NCBI RefSeq assembly: GCF_004791025.1
Contig: NZ_SRUO01000015.1
Location: 116,408-180,407 of the forward strand
Origin: Mesorhizobium sp. M4B.F.Ca.ET.203.01.1.1
Lineage (GTDB): Bacteria; Pseudomonadota; Alphaproteobacteria; Rhizobiales; Rhizobiaceae
Direction: 5' to 3'
Length of the DNA: 64,000 bases
Shown: positions 36,426 through 44,348 of the stretch, one piece after another
Layout of the letters: each line of letters begins with the position of its first letter
Position numbering within the stretch: the stretch's first letter is position 1
Position numbers and translations under genes: made by a program
The notes under the pieces: model-generated
The model's database searches: none
What the model was told of the DNA's origin: nothing
The model's input: only the letters and a program-made list of their open reading frames with translations

Positions 36426-37022
36426 TCAGCGCTTGGCGGAAATGCCGGAGATCACATAGCGGACGGCAGTGCGCAGCGTCGCCTTGTCCTCGTCGAGCCG
36501 GTTGGTAAGAAGGTGCCTCCAGGCATAGGAGGCGATGAGGTCGGCGACGATGCCGGCATCGACTTCGGGCGCGACCTCGCCGCGCGCCTTGGCGCGCTCG
36601 ATCACCTGGCCGGTGTGGGCGCGGCGTCCGGTCGCGTAGCCGGCGAGGGCCGCCGCAGCGTGGCTATCCGACTGCGCCTCGGCGATCAGCGATCTGAACA
36701 CATTGCCCGACGCTGTCAGGCGCCAGTGCGCGAACAGGTTCTTCAGGAAACCGACAAGATCGTCCTCGAGATTGCCGGTGTCGGGGACGTCGACCCGCTT
36801 CTGCCGCTGGTAGACGTCGAGCAGCAGGGCGGCCTTGCTCGGCCACCAGCGATAGATGGTCGGCTTGCCGGCCCGCGCCCGGCGCGCCACCGCCTCGATC
36901 GAGAAGCCGGAATAGCCGGCCTCCGCCAGCACCGCCTCGGCGGCGTCGAGAATGGCGTCGGCGCTGTCGGGATTGCGCCTGGCGCCGATCGATCTGCGCC
37001 CGGTTCCGGCGGCCTCGCCCAT
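36426..37022 (-). CDS. TetR family transcriptional regulator
   Basis: A 198-aa repressor-type protein. The helix-turn-helix covers about residues 20-70 (A-I-L-D-A-A-E-A-V-L-A-E-A-G-Y ... A-G-K-P-T-I-Y-R-W-W-P-S-K). A helical C-terminal ligand domain follows. ATG 37022 was chosen because the 58-residue extension of the frame is not protein-like. It diverges from argJ with about 210 bp between starts, but no effector or target gene is obvious, and argJ is not a usual TetR target. Confidence 0.87.
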   Translation of the reverse strand: MGEAAGTGRRSIGARRNPDSADAILDAAEAVLAEAGYSGFSIEAVARRARAGKPTIYRWWPSKAALLLDVYQRQKRVDVPDTGNLEDDLVGFLKNLFAHWRLTASGNVFRSLIAEAQSDSHAAAALAGYATGRRAHTGQVIERAKARGEVAPEVDAGIVADLIASYAWRHLLTNRLDEDKATLRTAVRYVISGISAKR

Positions 37023-37234
37023 CTGCCTTGTCCTTGCCGATATGTCTTGCCCGCAGGATACAAGGCTTCTCGGTGAAACGATACGGCCCGTTCCGGGGCC
37101 TCCCCAAATGCGCGGCCGTGTAGGCGTGCTGAGCGGGTTGGCGCGGCCGGCAGGAGCGACGAAAACGCCCTTGCGCCGGCGCGTCGTATCGGGCAAACCG
37201 GCCTTCCCCAGCGTTTCCGCCGCCCGAGGTCCTC

Positions 37235-38476
37235 ATGTCCGCAACGATTTCGCCGCTCGCGCCGAAGAAATATCCAAAAATGCCCGCGATCGAGGGCGTG
37301 CGCATCGCCACCGCCGAGGCGGGGATCAAATACAAGAACCGCACCGACCTTCTGGCCATGGTCTTCGATCCGGGCACCGCCGTCGCCGGGGTGTTCACCA
37401 AGTCAAAATGCCCGTCGGCACCGGTCGATTTCTGCCGGCAGAACCTCGGCGCCGGCAAGGCGCGCGTGCTGGTGGTCAATTCCGGCAACGCCAATGCCTT
37501 CACCGGCAAGAAGGGCCGCGCGTCAACGGCGCTGACCGGCGAGGCGGCGGCCAAGGCGGCCGGATGCGCCACGAGCGAGGTGTTCCTGGCCTCCACCGGC
37601 GTCATCGGCGAGCCGCTCGATACGGCCAGGTTCAGCCATCTGCTCGCCGGGCTGGTCAAGGACGGCAAGCCCGACCTGTGGACCGAGGCGGCCAAGGCCA
37701 TCATGACGACCGACACCTATCCGAAGGTGGCGACGGCGACGGTGAAGCTTGGCGACGCCGACGTCACGATCAACGGCATCGCCAAGGGCGCCGGCATGAT
37801 CGCGCCCGACATGGCGACCATGCTCTCCTTCATCGCCACCGACGCGCCGATCGCCGCACCCGTGCTGCAGGATCTGTTGTCGCGCGGCACCGCCAAGACC
37901 TTCAACGCGGTCACCGTCGACAGCGACACCTCGACCAGCGACACGCTGCTGCTGTTCGCCACGGGCGCCGCTGCCAAGCGCGGCGCGCCCGCGATCAGCG
38001 ATGCCAAGGACGCGCGGCTCGGCGCGTTCCGCCGTGCGCTCGGCAAGGTGCTGAAGACGCTGGCGCTCCAGGTGGTGCGCGACGGCGAGGGCGCGCGCAA
38101 GCAGGTCGAAGTCACCGTCACCGGCGCCAAGTCGGCCCGTTCGGCCAAGCGCATCGCGCTGTCGATCGCCAATTCGCCGCTGGTCAAGACGGCCGTCGCC
38201 GGCGAGGACGCCAATTGGGGCCGCGTCGTCATGGCGGTCGGCAAGGCCGGCGAGCCCGCCGACCGCGACCTTTTGTCGATCTGGTTCGGCGACAACAGGC
38301 TGGCGCATGAGGGCGAGCGCGATCCGGCCTATTCCGAGGAAGCGACCTCGGCCTATATGAAGCGCGACGATATCCGCATCCGCGCCGATATCGGCATCGG
38401 CCGCGGCAAGGCGACGGTGTGGACGTGCGACCTCACCAAGGAATATGTCGCCATCAACGGCGATTACCGGAGCTGA
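37235..38476 (+). CDS. argJ: Bifunctional glutamate N-acetyltransferase/amino-acid acetyltransferase ArgJ
   Basis: A 413-aa arginine-biosynthesis enzyme that recycles the acetyl group from N-acetylornithine to glutamate. The self-cleavage region K-G-A-G-M-I-A-P-D-M-A-T-M-L is intact, with T195 as the N-terminal nucleophile of the beta chain. Asp replaces the more common Asn in A-P-N-M-A-T-M. It is followed by a GNAT gene 8 bases downstream and then mutT, so a three-gene operon is likely. Whether it uses acetyl-CoA as well (true bifunctionality) cannot be told from sequence. Confidence 0.93.
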   Translation: MSATISPLAPKKYPKMPAIEGVRIATAEAGIKYKNRTDLLAMVFDPGTAVAGVFTKSKCPSAPVDFCRQNLGAGKARVLVVNSGNANAFTGKKGRASTALTGEAAAKAAGCATSEVFLASTGVIGEPLDTARFSHLLAGLVKDGKPDLWTEAAKAIMTTDTYPKVATATVKLGDADVTINGIAKGAGMIAPDMATMLSFIATDAPIAAPVLQDLLSRGTAKTFNAVTVDSDTSTSDTLLLFATGAAAKRGAPAISDAKDARLGAFRRALGKVLKTLALQVVRDGEGARKQVEVTVTGAKSARSAKRIALSIANSPLVKTAVAGEDANWGRVVMAVGKAGEPADRDLLSIWFGDNRLAHEGERDPAYSEEATSAYMKRDDIRIRADIGIGRGKATVWTCDLTKEYVAINGDYRS

Positions 38477-38484
38477 GGGCGTTG

Positions 38485-39255
38485 GTGTCCAGACATCCGG
38501 CAAGCATGCTCGCGACCGTCCGCCGCTACGAGGCGGCCGGTTTCCGCGCCTGGCCGGCGGCCGCCGTCCATTATGACGGCACCTGGGTGGTACGGCTGAC
38601 GGCCGGGCATCCGGCCAAGCGGCTGAACTCCGTCAATCCGCTCGACCCCGGCGACACCCAGCACATCGCCGAGCGCATCGGCCGCGCCAGCCGGCGTTTT
38701 GACGCCTATGGCCGGCCGCTGACGTTCCGCATATCGCCGCTGTCAGGCCCTGTCCTTTCCAGACATCTCGACAGCGAAGGCTGGAGCAGCTTCGACGAAT
38801 CCCTGGTGATGCGGCTGCCGCTGGCCGACGCCCGGCTCGACACGGCCATGGACCAGATTCCGCTGAAAGACATCAGCCGCTTCATCGGCGCGTCGCTGAA
38901 GGTCAGCGGCTCGGACGTGTCGCTCAGGCCAGGCCTGTCGGAGATCATCGGCGCCATCCAGCCCGAGGCCGGGCTGTTCGCGCTCGAGGACGGCAACGAG
39001 CCGCTGGCGACGCTGATCTGCGTCCATGACGGCGACCTCGCCGGATTGTTCGAGATCGCCACCGACAGATCGGTGCGCAACCAAGGCCACGGCCGCAACC
39101 TTATCCTGTCGGCGCTGAAATGGGCGCGGCTGCGCGGCGCGCGGGAGGCCTGGCTGCAGGTCGAAGCCGGCAACGCGCCGGCGCTAGGGCTCTACCGCTC
39201 GCTGGGCTTCGAGGAAGTCTACCGCTACCACTATCGTCGGCCGCCCGGCGCATGA
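38485..39255 (+). CDS. GNAT family N-acetyltransferase
   Basis: About 256 aa. The C-terminal GNAT domain (about residues 130-250) shows the acetyl-CoA loop R-N-Q-G-H-G-R-N-L and the terminal G-L-Y-R-S-L-G-F-E-E-V-Y-R-Y motif. The N-terminal half looks like a degenerate second GNAT lobe. GTG 38485 follows GAGG. ATG 38506 is an alternative. It lies 8 bases after argJ and overlaps mutT by four bases (ATGA), so it is translated with both. The substrate is unknown. Confidence 0.85.
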   Translation: MSRHPASMLATVRRYEAAGFRAWPAAAVHYDGTWVVRLTAGHPAKRLNSVNPLDPGDTQHIAERIGRASRRFDAYGRPLTFRISPLSGPVLSRHLDSEGWSSFDESLVMRLPLADARLDTAMDQIPLKDISRFIGASLKVSGSDVSLRPGLSEIIGAIQPEAGLFALEDGNEPLATLICVHDGDLAGLFEIATDRSVRNQGHGRNLILSALKWARLRGAREAWLQVEAGNAPALGLYRSLGFEEVYRYHYRRPPGA

Positions 39256-39674
39256 GCGAGGTCAAGTCAGCCGGCAAGCGCCTGCTTCTCGTCGCCGCCT
39301 GCGCGCTGGTCGACGCGGATGGTCGCGTGCTGCTGGCGCAACGGCCCGAAGGCAAGCAACTCGCCGGCCTGTGGGAATTCCCGGGCGGCAAGGTCGAGCC
39401 CGGTGAAACACCGGAGGAGTGCCTGATCCGGGAGCTCCAGGAGGAACTCGGCATCGAAACGGACATCCCCTGTCTCGCGCCGCTCACCTTCGCCAGCCAC
39501 AGCTACGATGATTTTCACCTGCTGATGCCGCTCTTCGTCTGCCGCCGCTTTCGCGGAATCGCGCAGCCAAGGGAAGGGCAGGGGCTGAAATGGGTGCGGC
39601 CGCGCCAGATGCGCGACTATCCGATGCCGCCGGCCGACGCGCCGCTGATCCAGTTCCTCATCGACCTCCTGTGA
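39252..39674 (+). CDS. mutT: 8-oxo-dGTP diphosphatase MutT (Nudix)
   Basis: A 140-aa Nudix hydrolase that removes oxidised dGTP from the nucleotide pool. The full Nudix box is seen: G46-x5-E52-x7-R60-E-L-Q-E-E-L-G-I68. Short upstream elements L-L-A-Q-R-P-E-G-K and L-A-G-L-W-E-F-P-G-G are diagnostic of MutT itself. The ATG overlaps the GNAT stop (ATGA at 39252-39255), so translation is coupled. Confidence 0.92.
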   Translation: MSEVKSAGKRLLLVAACALVDADGRVLLAQRPEGKQLAGLWEFPGGKVEPGETPEECLIRELQEELGIETDIPCLAPLTFASHSYDDFHLLMPLFVCRRFRGIAQPREGQGLKWVRPRQMRDYPMPPADAPLIQFLIDLL

Positions 39675-39777
39675 GAGCCTGGGCGCTGGTTTTAGCCAGC
39701 GTTAATGGAAGATTTATCCCGGTGTGGAAAATTGAGGCAAAGCCGGGTCCCGGCCGATTCGCGTGGGGAGCGATTGC

Positions 39778-40086
39778 ATGAGCCTCGACAAAGACTGGGA
39801 CTCGATCCGGCCGGAGCGCGGCTTTCGCGCCGCCGATGCCGGCATGGGCATATTGCGCATCACGCTTCTGTTCGGCTCGGCCGCGGTGGCGCTGGCCTTA
39901 ATCGCCGCGCCTTTGCTCGACAGCCAGACCCGGTCAGCCCGCGACGGTTTTGCCGGCGTCGACACGATGAGCACCGGTACGATCGGCCATCGCGACACCT
40001 ATACGCTGCGCCGCAGCGTCTTGCAGCCTCTGCCCAGTTCGGTCTGCGTGATCCGCAGTGACGGCTCGCGCAGCGGGGAGTGTTGA
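39778..40086 (+). CDS. Small single-pass membrane protein of unknown function
   Basis: A 102-aa protein with one hydrophobic helix (about residues 28-48) after a charged N-terminus and a polar C-terminal part ending in Cys. GTGGGGAGC precedes ATG 39778. I do not recognise a family. It lies 105 bases upstream of a Flp pilin gene on the same strand. A pair of inverted repeats between them suggests separate control. Confidence 0.65.
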   Translation: MSLDKDWDSIRPERGFRAADAGMGILRITLLFGSAAVALALIAAPLLDSQTRSARDGFAGVDTMSTGTIGHRDTYTLRRSVLQPLPSSVCVIRSDGSRSGEC

Positions 40087-40125
40087 TATAGTTAACAAAT
40101 TTCGCAGAGACGACCCGTTTCACCG

Positions 40126-40161
40126 CCTGTTAAGCTTTTGCCGTTAACCTTTCTTAACAGG
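40126..40161. promoter_or_regulatory. 9-bp perfect inverted repeat in the flp promoter region
   Basis: CCTGTTAAG (40126-40134) and CTTAACAGG (40153-40161) are separated by 18 bases and lie 31 bases upstream of the pilin start. Additional GTTAAC motifs lie at 40091 and 40143. This looks like an operator for a dimeric regulator. Confidence 0.5.
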
Positions 40162-40191
40162 TAGGAGCTATGGTCCTGGCAAGAGGGATCG

Positions 40192-40380
40192 ATGACCATG
40201 AAAAAGCTTCTGCAACAGTTCGTCCACGACGAGAGAGGCGCGACAGCCATCGAATATGGCCTGATCGCCGCAGTGCTGTCGCTTGCCATCGTCGGCGGCG
40301 TCGGCAGGGCAGCCAATGCGATACAGTGGCTGTTCAGCGACACCAACAGCCAGCTCGTCAACGCCTTCGCCCAGCACTGA
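40192..40380 (+). CDS. Flp family type IVb pilin
   Basis: A 62-aa prepilin with a basic leader, the Flp motif G-A-T-A-I-E-Y-G-L-I-A-A (prepilin peptidase cuts after the Gly) and one hydrophobic helix. Its normal partners are the Tad/Cpa secretion genes, which make adhesive Flp pili. None is present here, so this is a solitary pilin that would need machinery encoded elsewhere. AGAGGGATCG precedes the ATG. A second ATG two codons later is possible. Confidence 0.9.
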   Translation: MTMKKLLQQFVHDERGATAIEYGLIAAVLSLAIVGGVGRAANAIQWLFSDTNSQLVNAFAQH

Positions 40381-40386
40381 TCGGTC

Positions 40387-41259
40387 TCAACGCCACGGCG
40401 GGTCTTCCAGGATCGTCTTCAGCGAAACCTTTGCCGAGCCCGGCTTCAGCGGCTTTTGCTGCGAAGCATCGGGCGCCCAGCCTGACAGCCATACAATCGA
40501 GAAGCTCGCCCTGATCCGGCCGTCGGGGTCGGAAAACCGTTGCGCGTAGATCTCGGCGGCGCGGGCGAGGAATTTTCGCGTGCCGGGCCGCCGGCTGCGG
40601 TCGACGAGCGCGCTGGTCTCGCCCATGGCTCTGAGGTCGGCGACCAGGTCGAACATAGTGTCGTAGCGGACCGTCACCGTCTCGACATCGGCGACCGGCA
40701 GCGCCAGGCCGGCGCGCTGCAGCAGCGCGCCGGCGTCGCGGACATCGGTGAAGGGAGTGACGCGCGGGCTGGCGCCGCCGTAGAGCTCGGTCTCGGCGGC
40801 GAGCAGGCTCTCGCGCAATTCGGAAAGCGTGCCGGCGCCGGCCAGGGCGCCGAGGAAAAGCCCGTCTGGCCGCAGCGCCCGGCGGATCTGCGCCAGCATG
40901 CCGGGAATATCGTTCATCGCCTGCAACGACAGCAGCGAGACAACCAGATCGAGGCTCTCGGCCTCGAACGGCACCGTCTCCAGCGGCGCGACAAGGCCTG
41001 CCCTGTCTGCGAGGAAAGCCGCGTCCGCTTCGACGCGCGCGATCTCCGCCGCCTTGCCGCTTTCGGCGAGCACATCCGCTGCCGCCGGCGTCTGGCAAAA
41101 CAGCGCGGCCGCCTTGCCGAAGCTGCGCTCGACAGCGCCGAGCCGGTCGGCAAGGTCATCGGCTGCCCGCCGCATCAGGAAATCGGCGCCGCCCACGGAG
41201 TGGGCCAGGGCGCGGCGCTTGCGCGCCAGCCAGAGCGAGGTGTCGATGATAGGCTGCAA
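40387..41259 (-). CDS. SAM-dependent methyltransferase, NDUFAF5/BioC-like
   Basis: About 290 aa of class I methyltransferase. After M-Q-P-I-I-D-T-S-L-W-L-A-R-K-R-R-A comes a Rossmann core whose glycine loop is weakly conserved, then L-D-L-V-V-S-L-L-S-L-Q-A-M-N-D-I-P-G and L-R-P-D-G-L-F-L-G-A-L. The order and the R-P-G-T segment resemble the alphaproteobacterial homologue of NDUFAF5, linked to complex I assembly. I chose TTG 41259 because it gives the usual family N-terminus. It diverges from comF, a pairing often seen in rhizobia. Confidence 0.82.
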   Translation of the reverse strand: MQPIIDTSLWLARKRRALAHSVGGADFLMRRAADDLADRLGAVERSFGKAAALFCQTPAAADVLAESGKAAEIARVEADAAFLADRAGLVAPLETVPFEAESLDLVVSLLSLQAMNDIPGMLAQIRRALRPDGLFLGALAGAGTLSELRESLLAAETELYGGASPRVTPFTDVRDAGALLQRAGLALPVADVETVTVRYDTMFDLVADLRAMGETSALVDRSRRPGTRKFLARAAEIYAQRFSDPDGRIRASFSIVWLSGWAPDASQQKPLKPGSAKVSLKTILEDPPWR

Positions 41260-41280
41260 CGGGCAGGTTCCTGTTTTCCG

Positions 41281-41301
41281 CGCTCCGATTATAGTGGAGC
41301 G
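41281..41301. promoter_or_regulatory. Inverted repeat between the methyltransferase and comF genes
   Basis: CGCTCC-GATTATAGT-GGAGCG, a perfect 6-bp dyad midway between divergent starts. TATAGT inside it could be a -10 element for comF. It could equally be an operator. The -35 is not convincing. Confidence 0.35.
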
Positions 41302-41326
41302 GCGACGAAACCACGTGGCCGATCCA

Positions 41327-42115
41327 ATGCCGAAGATCAAGACCGTTGAACTCGGGACCATCGCGCGGCGGGCACTGGCCTTGCCGGCGCGCATCCTGTT
41401 TCCGCCGGTCTGCGCCGGCTGCCGTCGCCATGTCTCGCAGCCCGGCGTGCTGTGCGGGACCTGCTGGCCGAAGCTCAGGCTGCTGGAACGGCCCTGGTGC
41501 GCGGTGATGGGCACGCCGTTCACCCATGACATGGGCGAAGGCTTCCTCTCGGCCGAAGCGATCGCCGATCCGCCGCCCTTCGAACGGGCGCGGGCCGCGG
41601 TCGTCTATTCCGGCGTGGCGCGCCAGATGGTGCAAGGCTTGAAGTATCAGGACCGCACGGATCTGGCGCCATGGATGGCGCGCTGGATGCTGCGCGCCGG
41701 AGCCGAGCTGATCGCGGAGGCCGATCTCGTCGTGCCGGTGCCGTTGCACTGGCGGCGCTTCTTCAGGCGGCAGTTCAACCAGTCGGCCGAGCTGGCCAGG
41801 GCGGTATCGCACCTCAGCGGCCTGCCTTTCTCGCCTTCGGCTGTGAGGCGCGTGAAGCTCACCCGCCAGCAGGTCGGGCTGGAGCGGCAGGACCGCGAGG
41901 ACAATGTGCGCGCCGCCTTCCGCGTGCCGACCGAGGCGGAGATCGAGATCGCCGGCCGCCGGGTGCTGTTGATCGACGATGTCTACACCACCGGCGCGAC
42001 AGTGAGGTCGGTGGCCAAGGCGCTGAAGAAGGGCGGCGCCGGAGCCGTCGACGTGCTGACCTTCGCGCGCGTTTTGCCGGGGGACTTTCGGGCCGACGAG
42101 TCCGCGACTATATAA
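41327..42115 (+). CDS. comF: ComF family phosphoribosyltransferase-like protein
   Basis: A 262-aa protein with an N-terminal zinc ribbon (C29-x-x-C32 and C43-x-x-C46) and a C-terminal phosphoribosyltransferase fold (R-V-L-L-I-D-D-V-Y-T-T-G-A-T). These are the hallmarks of ComF, needed for DNA uptake in transformable bacteria. In rhizobia it is widely kept without known competence. ATG 41327 was chosen. GTG 41315 is in frame. It leads the group comF-grxC-nitrilase-DUF1178. Confidence 0.88.
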   Translation: MPKIKTVELGTIARRALALPARILFPPVCAGCRRHVSQPGVLCGTCWPKLRLLERPWCAVMGTPFTHDMGEGFLSAEAIADPPPFERARAAVVYSGVARQMVQGLKYQDRTDLAPWMARWMLRAGAELIAEADLVVPVPLHWRRFFRRQFNQSAELARAVSHLSGLPFSPSAVRRVKLTRQQVGLERQDREDNVRAAFRVPTEAEIEIAGRRVLLIDDVYTTGATVRSVAKALKKGGAGAVDVLTFARVLPGDFRADESATI

Positions 42116-42202
42116 AGCGAGAATTGTTGTTTTCGTGCATGTCGTTATCCCGGAAGCGCCACGCGCCTCCAGGCGCGCATGCAGAGGCAGGATTGCTGAC
42201 TG

Positions 42203-42472
42203 ATGATCGATGTGACGATCTATACCCGGATGATGTGCGGCTATTGCACCGCAGCCAAGCGGCTCCTCGACCGCAAGGGCGTCGCCTATACCGAGCATGA
42301 TGCTTCCTTCTCGCCGGAACTGCGCCAGGAGATGATTTCCCGGGCGCATGGCCGCACCACGTTTCCGCAGATTTTCATCGGCGACACGCATGTCGGCGGC
42401 TCCGACGACCTCCATGATCTGGAGGCGGAGGGCCGGCTCGATGTGTTGCTTGCCAACGGTTCGAGGGCTTGA
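42203..42472 (+). CDS. grxC: Glutaredoxin 3
   Basis: An 89-aa dithiol glutaredoxin that uses glutathione to reduce disulfides. The active site is C12-G-Y-C15 rather than the more usual CPYC. T-F-P-Q-I-F-I-G and G-G-S-D-D-L bind glutathione. The length is normal. The nitrilase gene starts 2 bases after the stop. This pairing fits a glutathione-repair function for the nitrilase. Confidence 0.93.
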   Translation: MIDVTIYTRMMCGYCTAAKRLLDRKGVAYTEHDASFSPELRQEMISRAHGRTTFPQIFIGDTHVGGSDDLHDLEAEGRLDVLLANGSRA

Positions 42473-42474
42473 CC

Positions 42475-43335
42475 ATGGGTGTTTTCAAGGCAGCGGCGGT
42501 GCAGATGCGTTCGGGCGAGAGCCCGGAGCGCAACGCGGTCGATCTGGAGCGCCTGGTGCGCGAGGCGGCAGGCCTTGGCGCCAGCTATGTCCAGACCCCT
42601 GAGATGACCGGCGCGCTGGTGCGCGACAAGGAGGCGCGTGCCGCTTCCTTCACCTCCGAGGACAAGGACATCATCGTCTCGACCGCCAGGAAGCTGGCCA
42701 GGGAACTCGGCATTTTCCTGCATATCGGCTCGACCGCCATCCTGCGCGCCGACGGCAAGCTGGCAAACCGCGCCCTGCTGTTCGCGCCGGATGGGGCGAC
42801 GATAGCCAGCTACGACAAGATCCACATGTTCGACGTCGATCTCGACAATGGCGAGAGTTGGCGCGAATCCGCCGCTTACGAGCCGGGCACCGAAGCTGTC
42901 GTCGCCGAGATCGGCGGCGCGAAGCTCGGCTTTGCCGTCTGCTACGATTTGCGCTTCCCGCAGCTCTTCCGCGCCGAGGCGCTGGCCGGCGCCGACTTGT
43001 TGTCGGTGCCCGCCGCTTTCACCCGGCAGACCGGCGAGGCGCATTGGCATGTGCTGCTTCGCGCGCGCGCCATCGAGAATGGCGCCTATGTGATTGCCGC
43101 TGCTCAGGGCGGATTGCACGAGGACGGTCGCGAGACCTATGGCCATTCGCTGATCGTCGACCCGTGGGGCCGCATTGTCGCGGAAGCGGCGCACGACCAG
43201 CCGGCGGTGATCGTCGCCGAGATCGACCCGGCGCAGTCGCTTGCCGCGCGCAGGAAGATCCCCAATCTCAAGAATGCGCGCGAGTTCTCGGTCAATGCCG
43301 GCGAGGCGCCCCGCCTCAGGGGTGCCGCCTCTTGA
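42475..43335 (+). CDS. Carbon-nitrogen hydrolase, Nit1/Nit2 type (probable deaminated-glutathione amidase)
   Basis: A 286-aa nitrilase-superfamily amidase. The catalytic triad is visible: Glu in T-P-E-M-T-G, Lys in Y-D-K-I-H-M-F-D-V-D and C156 in A-V-C-Y-D-L-R-F-P. Family members of this branch hydrolyse deaminated glutathione or omega-amides. The neighbouring glutaredoxin supports that, but it is inference. ATG 42475 is preferred over the TTG at 42469 that overlaps the grxC stop. The stop overlaps the next gene's TTG start. Confidence 0.88.
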   Translation: MGVFKAAAVQMRSGESPERNAVDLERLVREAAGLGASYVQTPEMTGALVRDKEARAASFTSEDKDIIVSTARKLARELGIFLHIGSTAILRADGKLANRALLFAPDGATIASYDKIHMFDVDLDNGESWRESAAYEPGTEAVVAEIGGAKLGFAVCYDLRFPQLFRAEALAGADLLSVPAAFTRQTGEAHWHVLLRARAIENGAYVIAAAQGGLHEDGRETYGHSLIVDPWGRIVAEAAHDQPAVIVAEIDPAQSLAARRKIPNLKNAREFSVNAGEAPRLRGAAS

Positions 43336-43757
43336 TCCGTTTCTCCCTGATCTGCGAGCATGAGCACGAATTCGAGGCGTGGTTCCGGAGCAACGACGAT
43401 TTCGACACCCAGAAGAAGCGCGGGTTCGTCGACTGCCCGAACTGCGGCTCGCACAAGGTCGACAAGGCGCTGATGGCGCCGGCCGTCTCGACCGGGCGCA
43501 AGCAGGAAAAGATCGCGCTCGCCATGGGCGAGGCGCAGAAGCAGGCGTTGGCGCAGTTGAAGGCAATGGCCGAGAAGGTGCGCGAGAATGCCGACTATGT
43601 CGGCGACAAATTCGCCGAGGAAGCGCGCAAGATCCATTTCGGCGAGACCGATCCGCGCGGCATCTATGGCGAGGCGACGGTCGACGAGGCAAAGAGTCTG
43701 GTCGAGGATGGCGTCGAGTTCATGCCGATCCCCAGCTTTCCCGACGACCGCAACTGA
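43332..43757 (+). CDS. DUF1178 family protein
   Basis: A 141-aa protein starting with TTG at 43332, which overlaps the nitrilase stop (TTGA). The N-terminus M-I-R-F-S-L-I-C-E-H-E-H-E-F-E and C35-x-x-C38 form a probable zinc ribbon. The C-terminus H-F-G-E-T-D-P-R-G-I-Y-G-E-A-T is conserved in DUF1178. Function unknown. The gene order grxC-nitrilase-DUF1178 recurs in alphaproteobacteria as far as I recall. Coupled start codons suggest a shared function. Confidence 0.88.
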   Translation: MIRFSLICEHEHEFEAWFRSNDDFDTQKKRGFVDCPNCGSHKVDKALMAPAVSTGRKQEKIALAMGEAQKQALAQLKAMAEKVRENADYVGDKFAEEARKIHFGETDPRGIYGEATVDEAKSLVEDGVEFMPIPSFPDDRN

Positions 43758-43761
43758 GCAT

Positions 43762-44247
43762 TCAGCTCAGGCTTCCGATCAGCTTTCCAAGCAGACTGGC
43801 CAGTGTCTCCCGCTCTGGCGCGGTCAGTCCGGCGAGGATTTCATGTTCGTTGGCGACATGGGCGGCGAGTGCCTCGTCGGTCAAGGCCAAACCCTTTTCG
43901 GTCAACCGCACCACCACGCCGCGGCGGTCGCTTGGATGCGGCGCGCGTTCGATCAAACCGGCCTTCTCCAACCGGTCCAGCCGGGCGGTCATGGCGCCCG
44001 AGGTCACCATCGTCGCCTCGTAGAGATCGGTCGGCGTCAAGGCGTAGGGCGTGCCGGAACGGCGCAGGGTCGCCAGCACGTCGAACTCGCCTTGCTGCAA
44101 TCCGAAGCGAGCAAACAGCGGCGCCAGGCGCTCGCGCGAGATCAGCGAGGCGGCTTCGTTCAGCCGTCCGATCACGGCCATAGGCGAGACGTCCAGATCC
44201 GGCCGTTCCCTTTGCCACTGCTCGATCGCCCTTGCCGCCCGATCCAT
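43762..44247 (-). CDS. MarR family transcriptional regulator
   Basis: A 161-aa winged-helix regulator. The DNA-binding part covers about residues 55-125, with the wing D-R-R-G-V-V-V-R-L-T-E-K-G typical of MarR. It diverges from an EamA transporter gene. A MarR-like palindrome overlaps that gene's promoter (44264-44295), so it probably represses the transporter and perhaps itself. The inducer is unknown. Confidence 0.9.
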   Translation of the reverse strand: MDRAARAIEQWQRERPDLDVSPMAVIGRLNEAASLISRERLAPLFARFGLQQGEFDVLATLRRSGTPYALTPTDLYEATMVTSGAMTARLDRLEKAGLIERAPHPSDRRGVVVRLTEKGLALTDEALAAHVANEHEILAGLTAPERETLASLLGKLIGSLS

Positions 44248-44263
44248 CTATCTCACCGAAAAG

Positions 44264-44295
44264 TATCTTGACATAAAGAATCTTTGCACTATGTT
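44264..44295 (+). promoter_or_regulatory. Promoter of the EamA gene overlapped by a MarR-like operator
   Basis: TTGACA (44268-44273), a 16-base spacer and TATGTT (44290-44295) form a near-consensus promoter. TATCTTGACATAAAGAAT (44264-44281) covers the -35 and resembles the TATCTTG...CAAGATA palindrome of many MarR operators, with a degenerate right half. Confidence 0.55.
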
Positions 44296-44348
44296 ATCGC
44301 AAAACACAATAGCGGCCAAGCGCTGCGATTGAACGACGGGACCATCCG

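Noticed and set aside
40143..40157. Possible CtrA site (TTAA-N-TTAAC) before the flp gene
   Set aside because: The spacer is six bases rather than seven, and several TTAA motifs cluster here by chance or as part of the inverted repeat.
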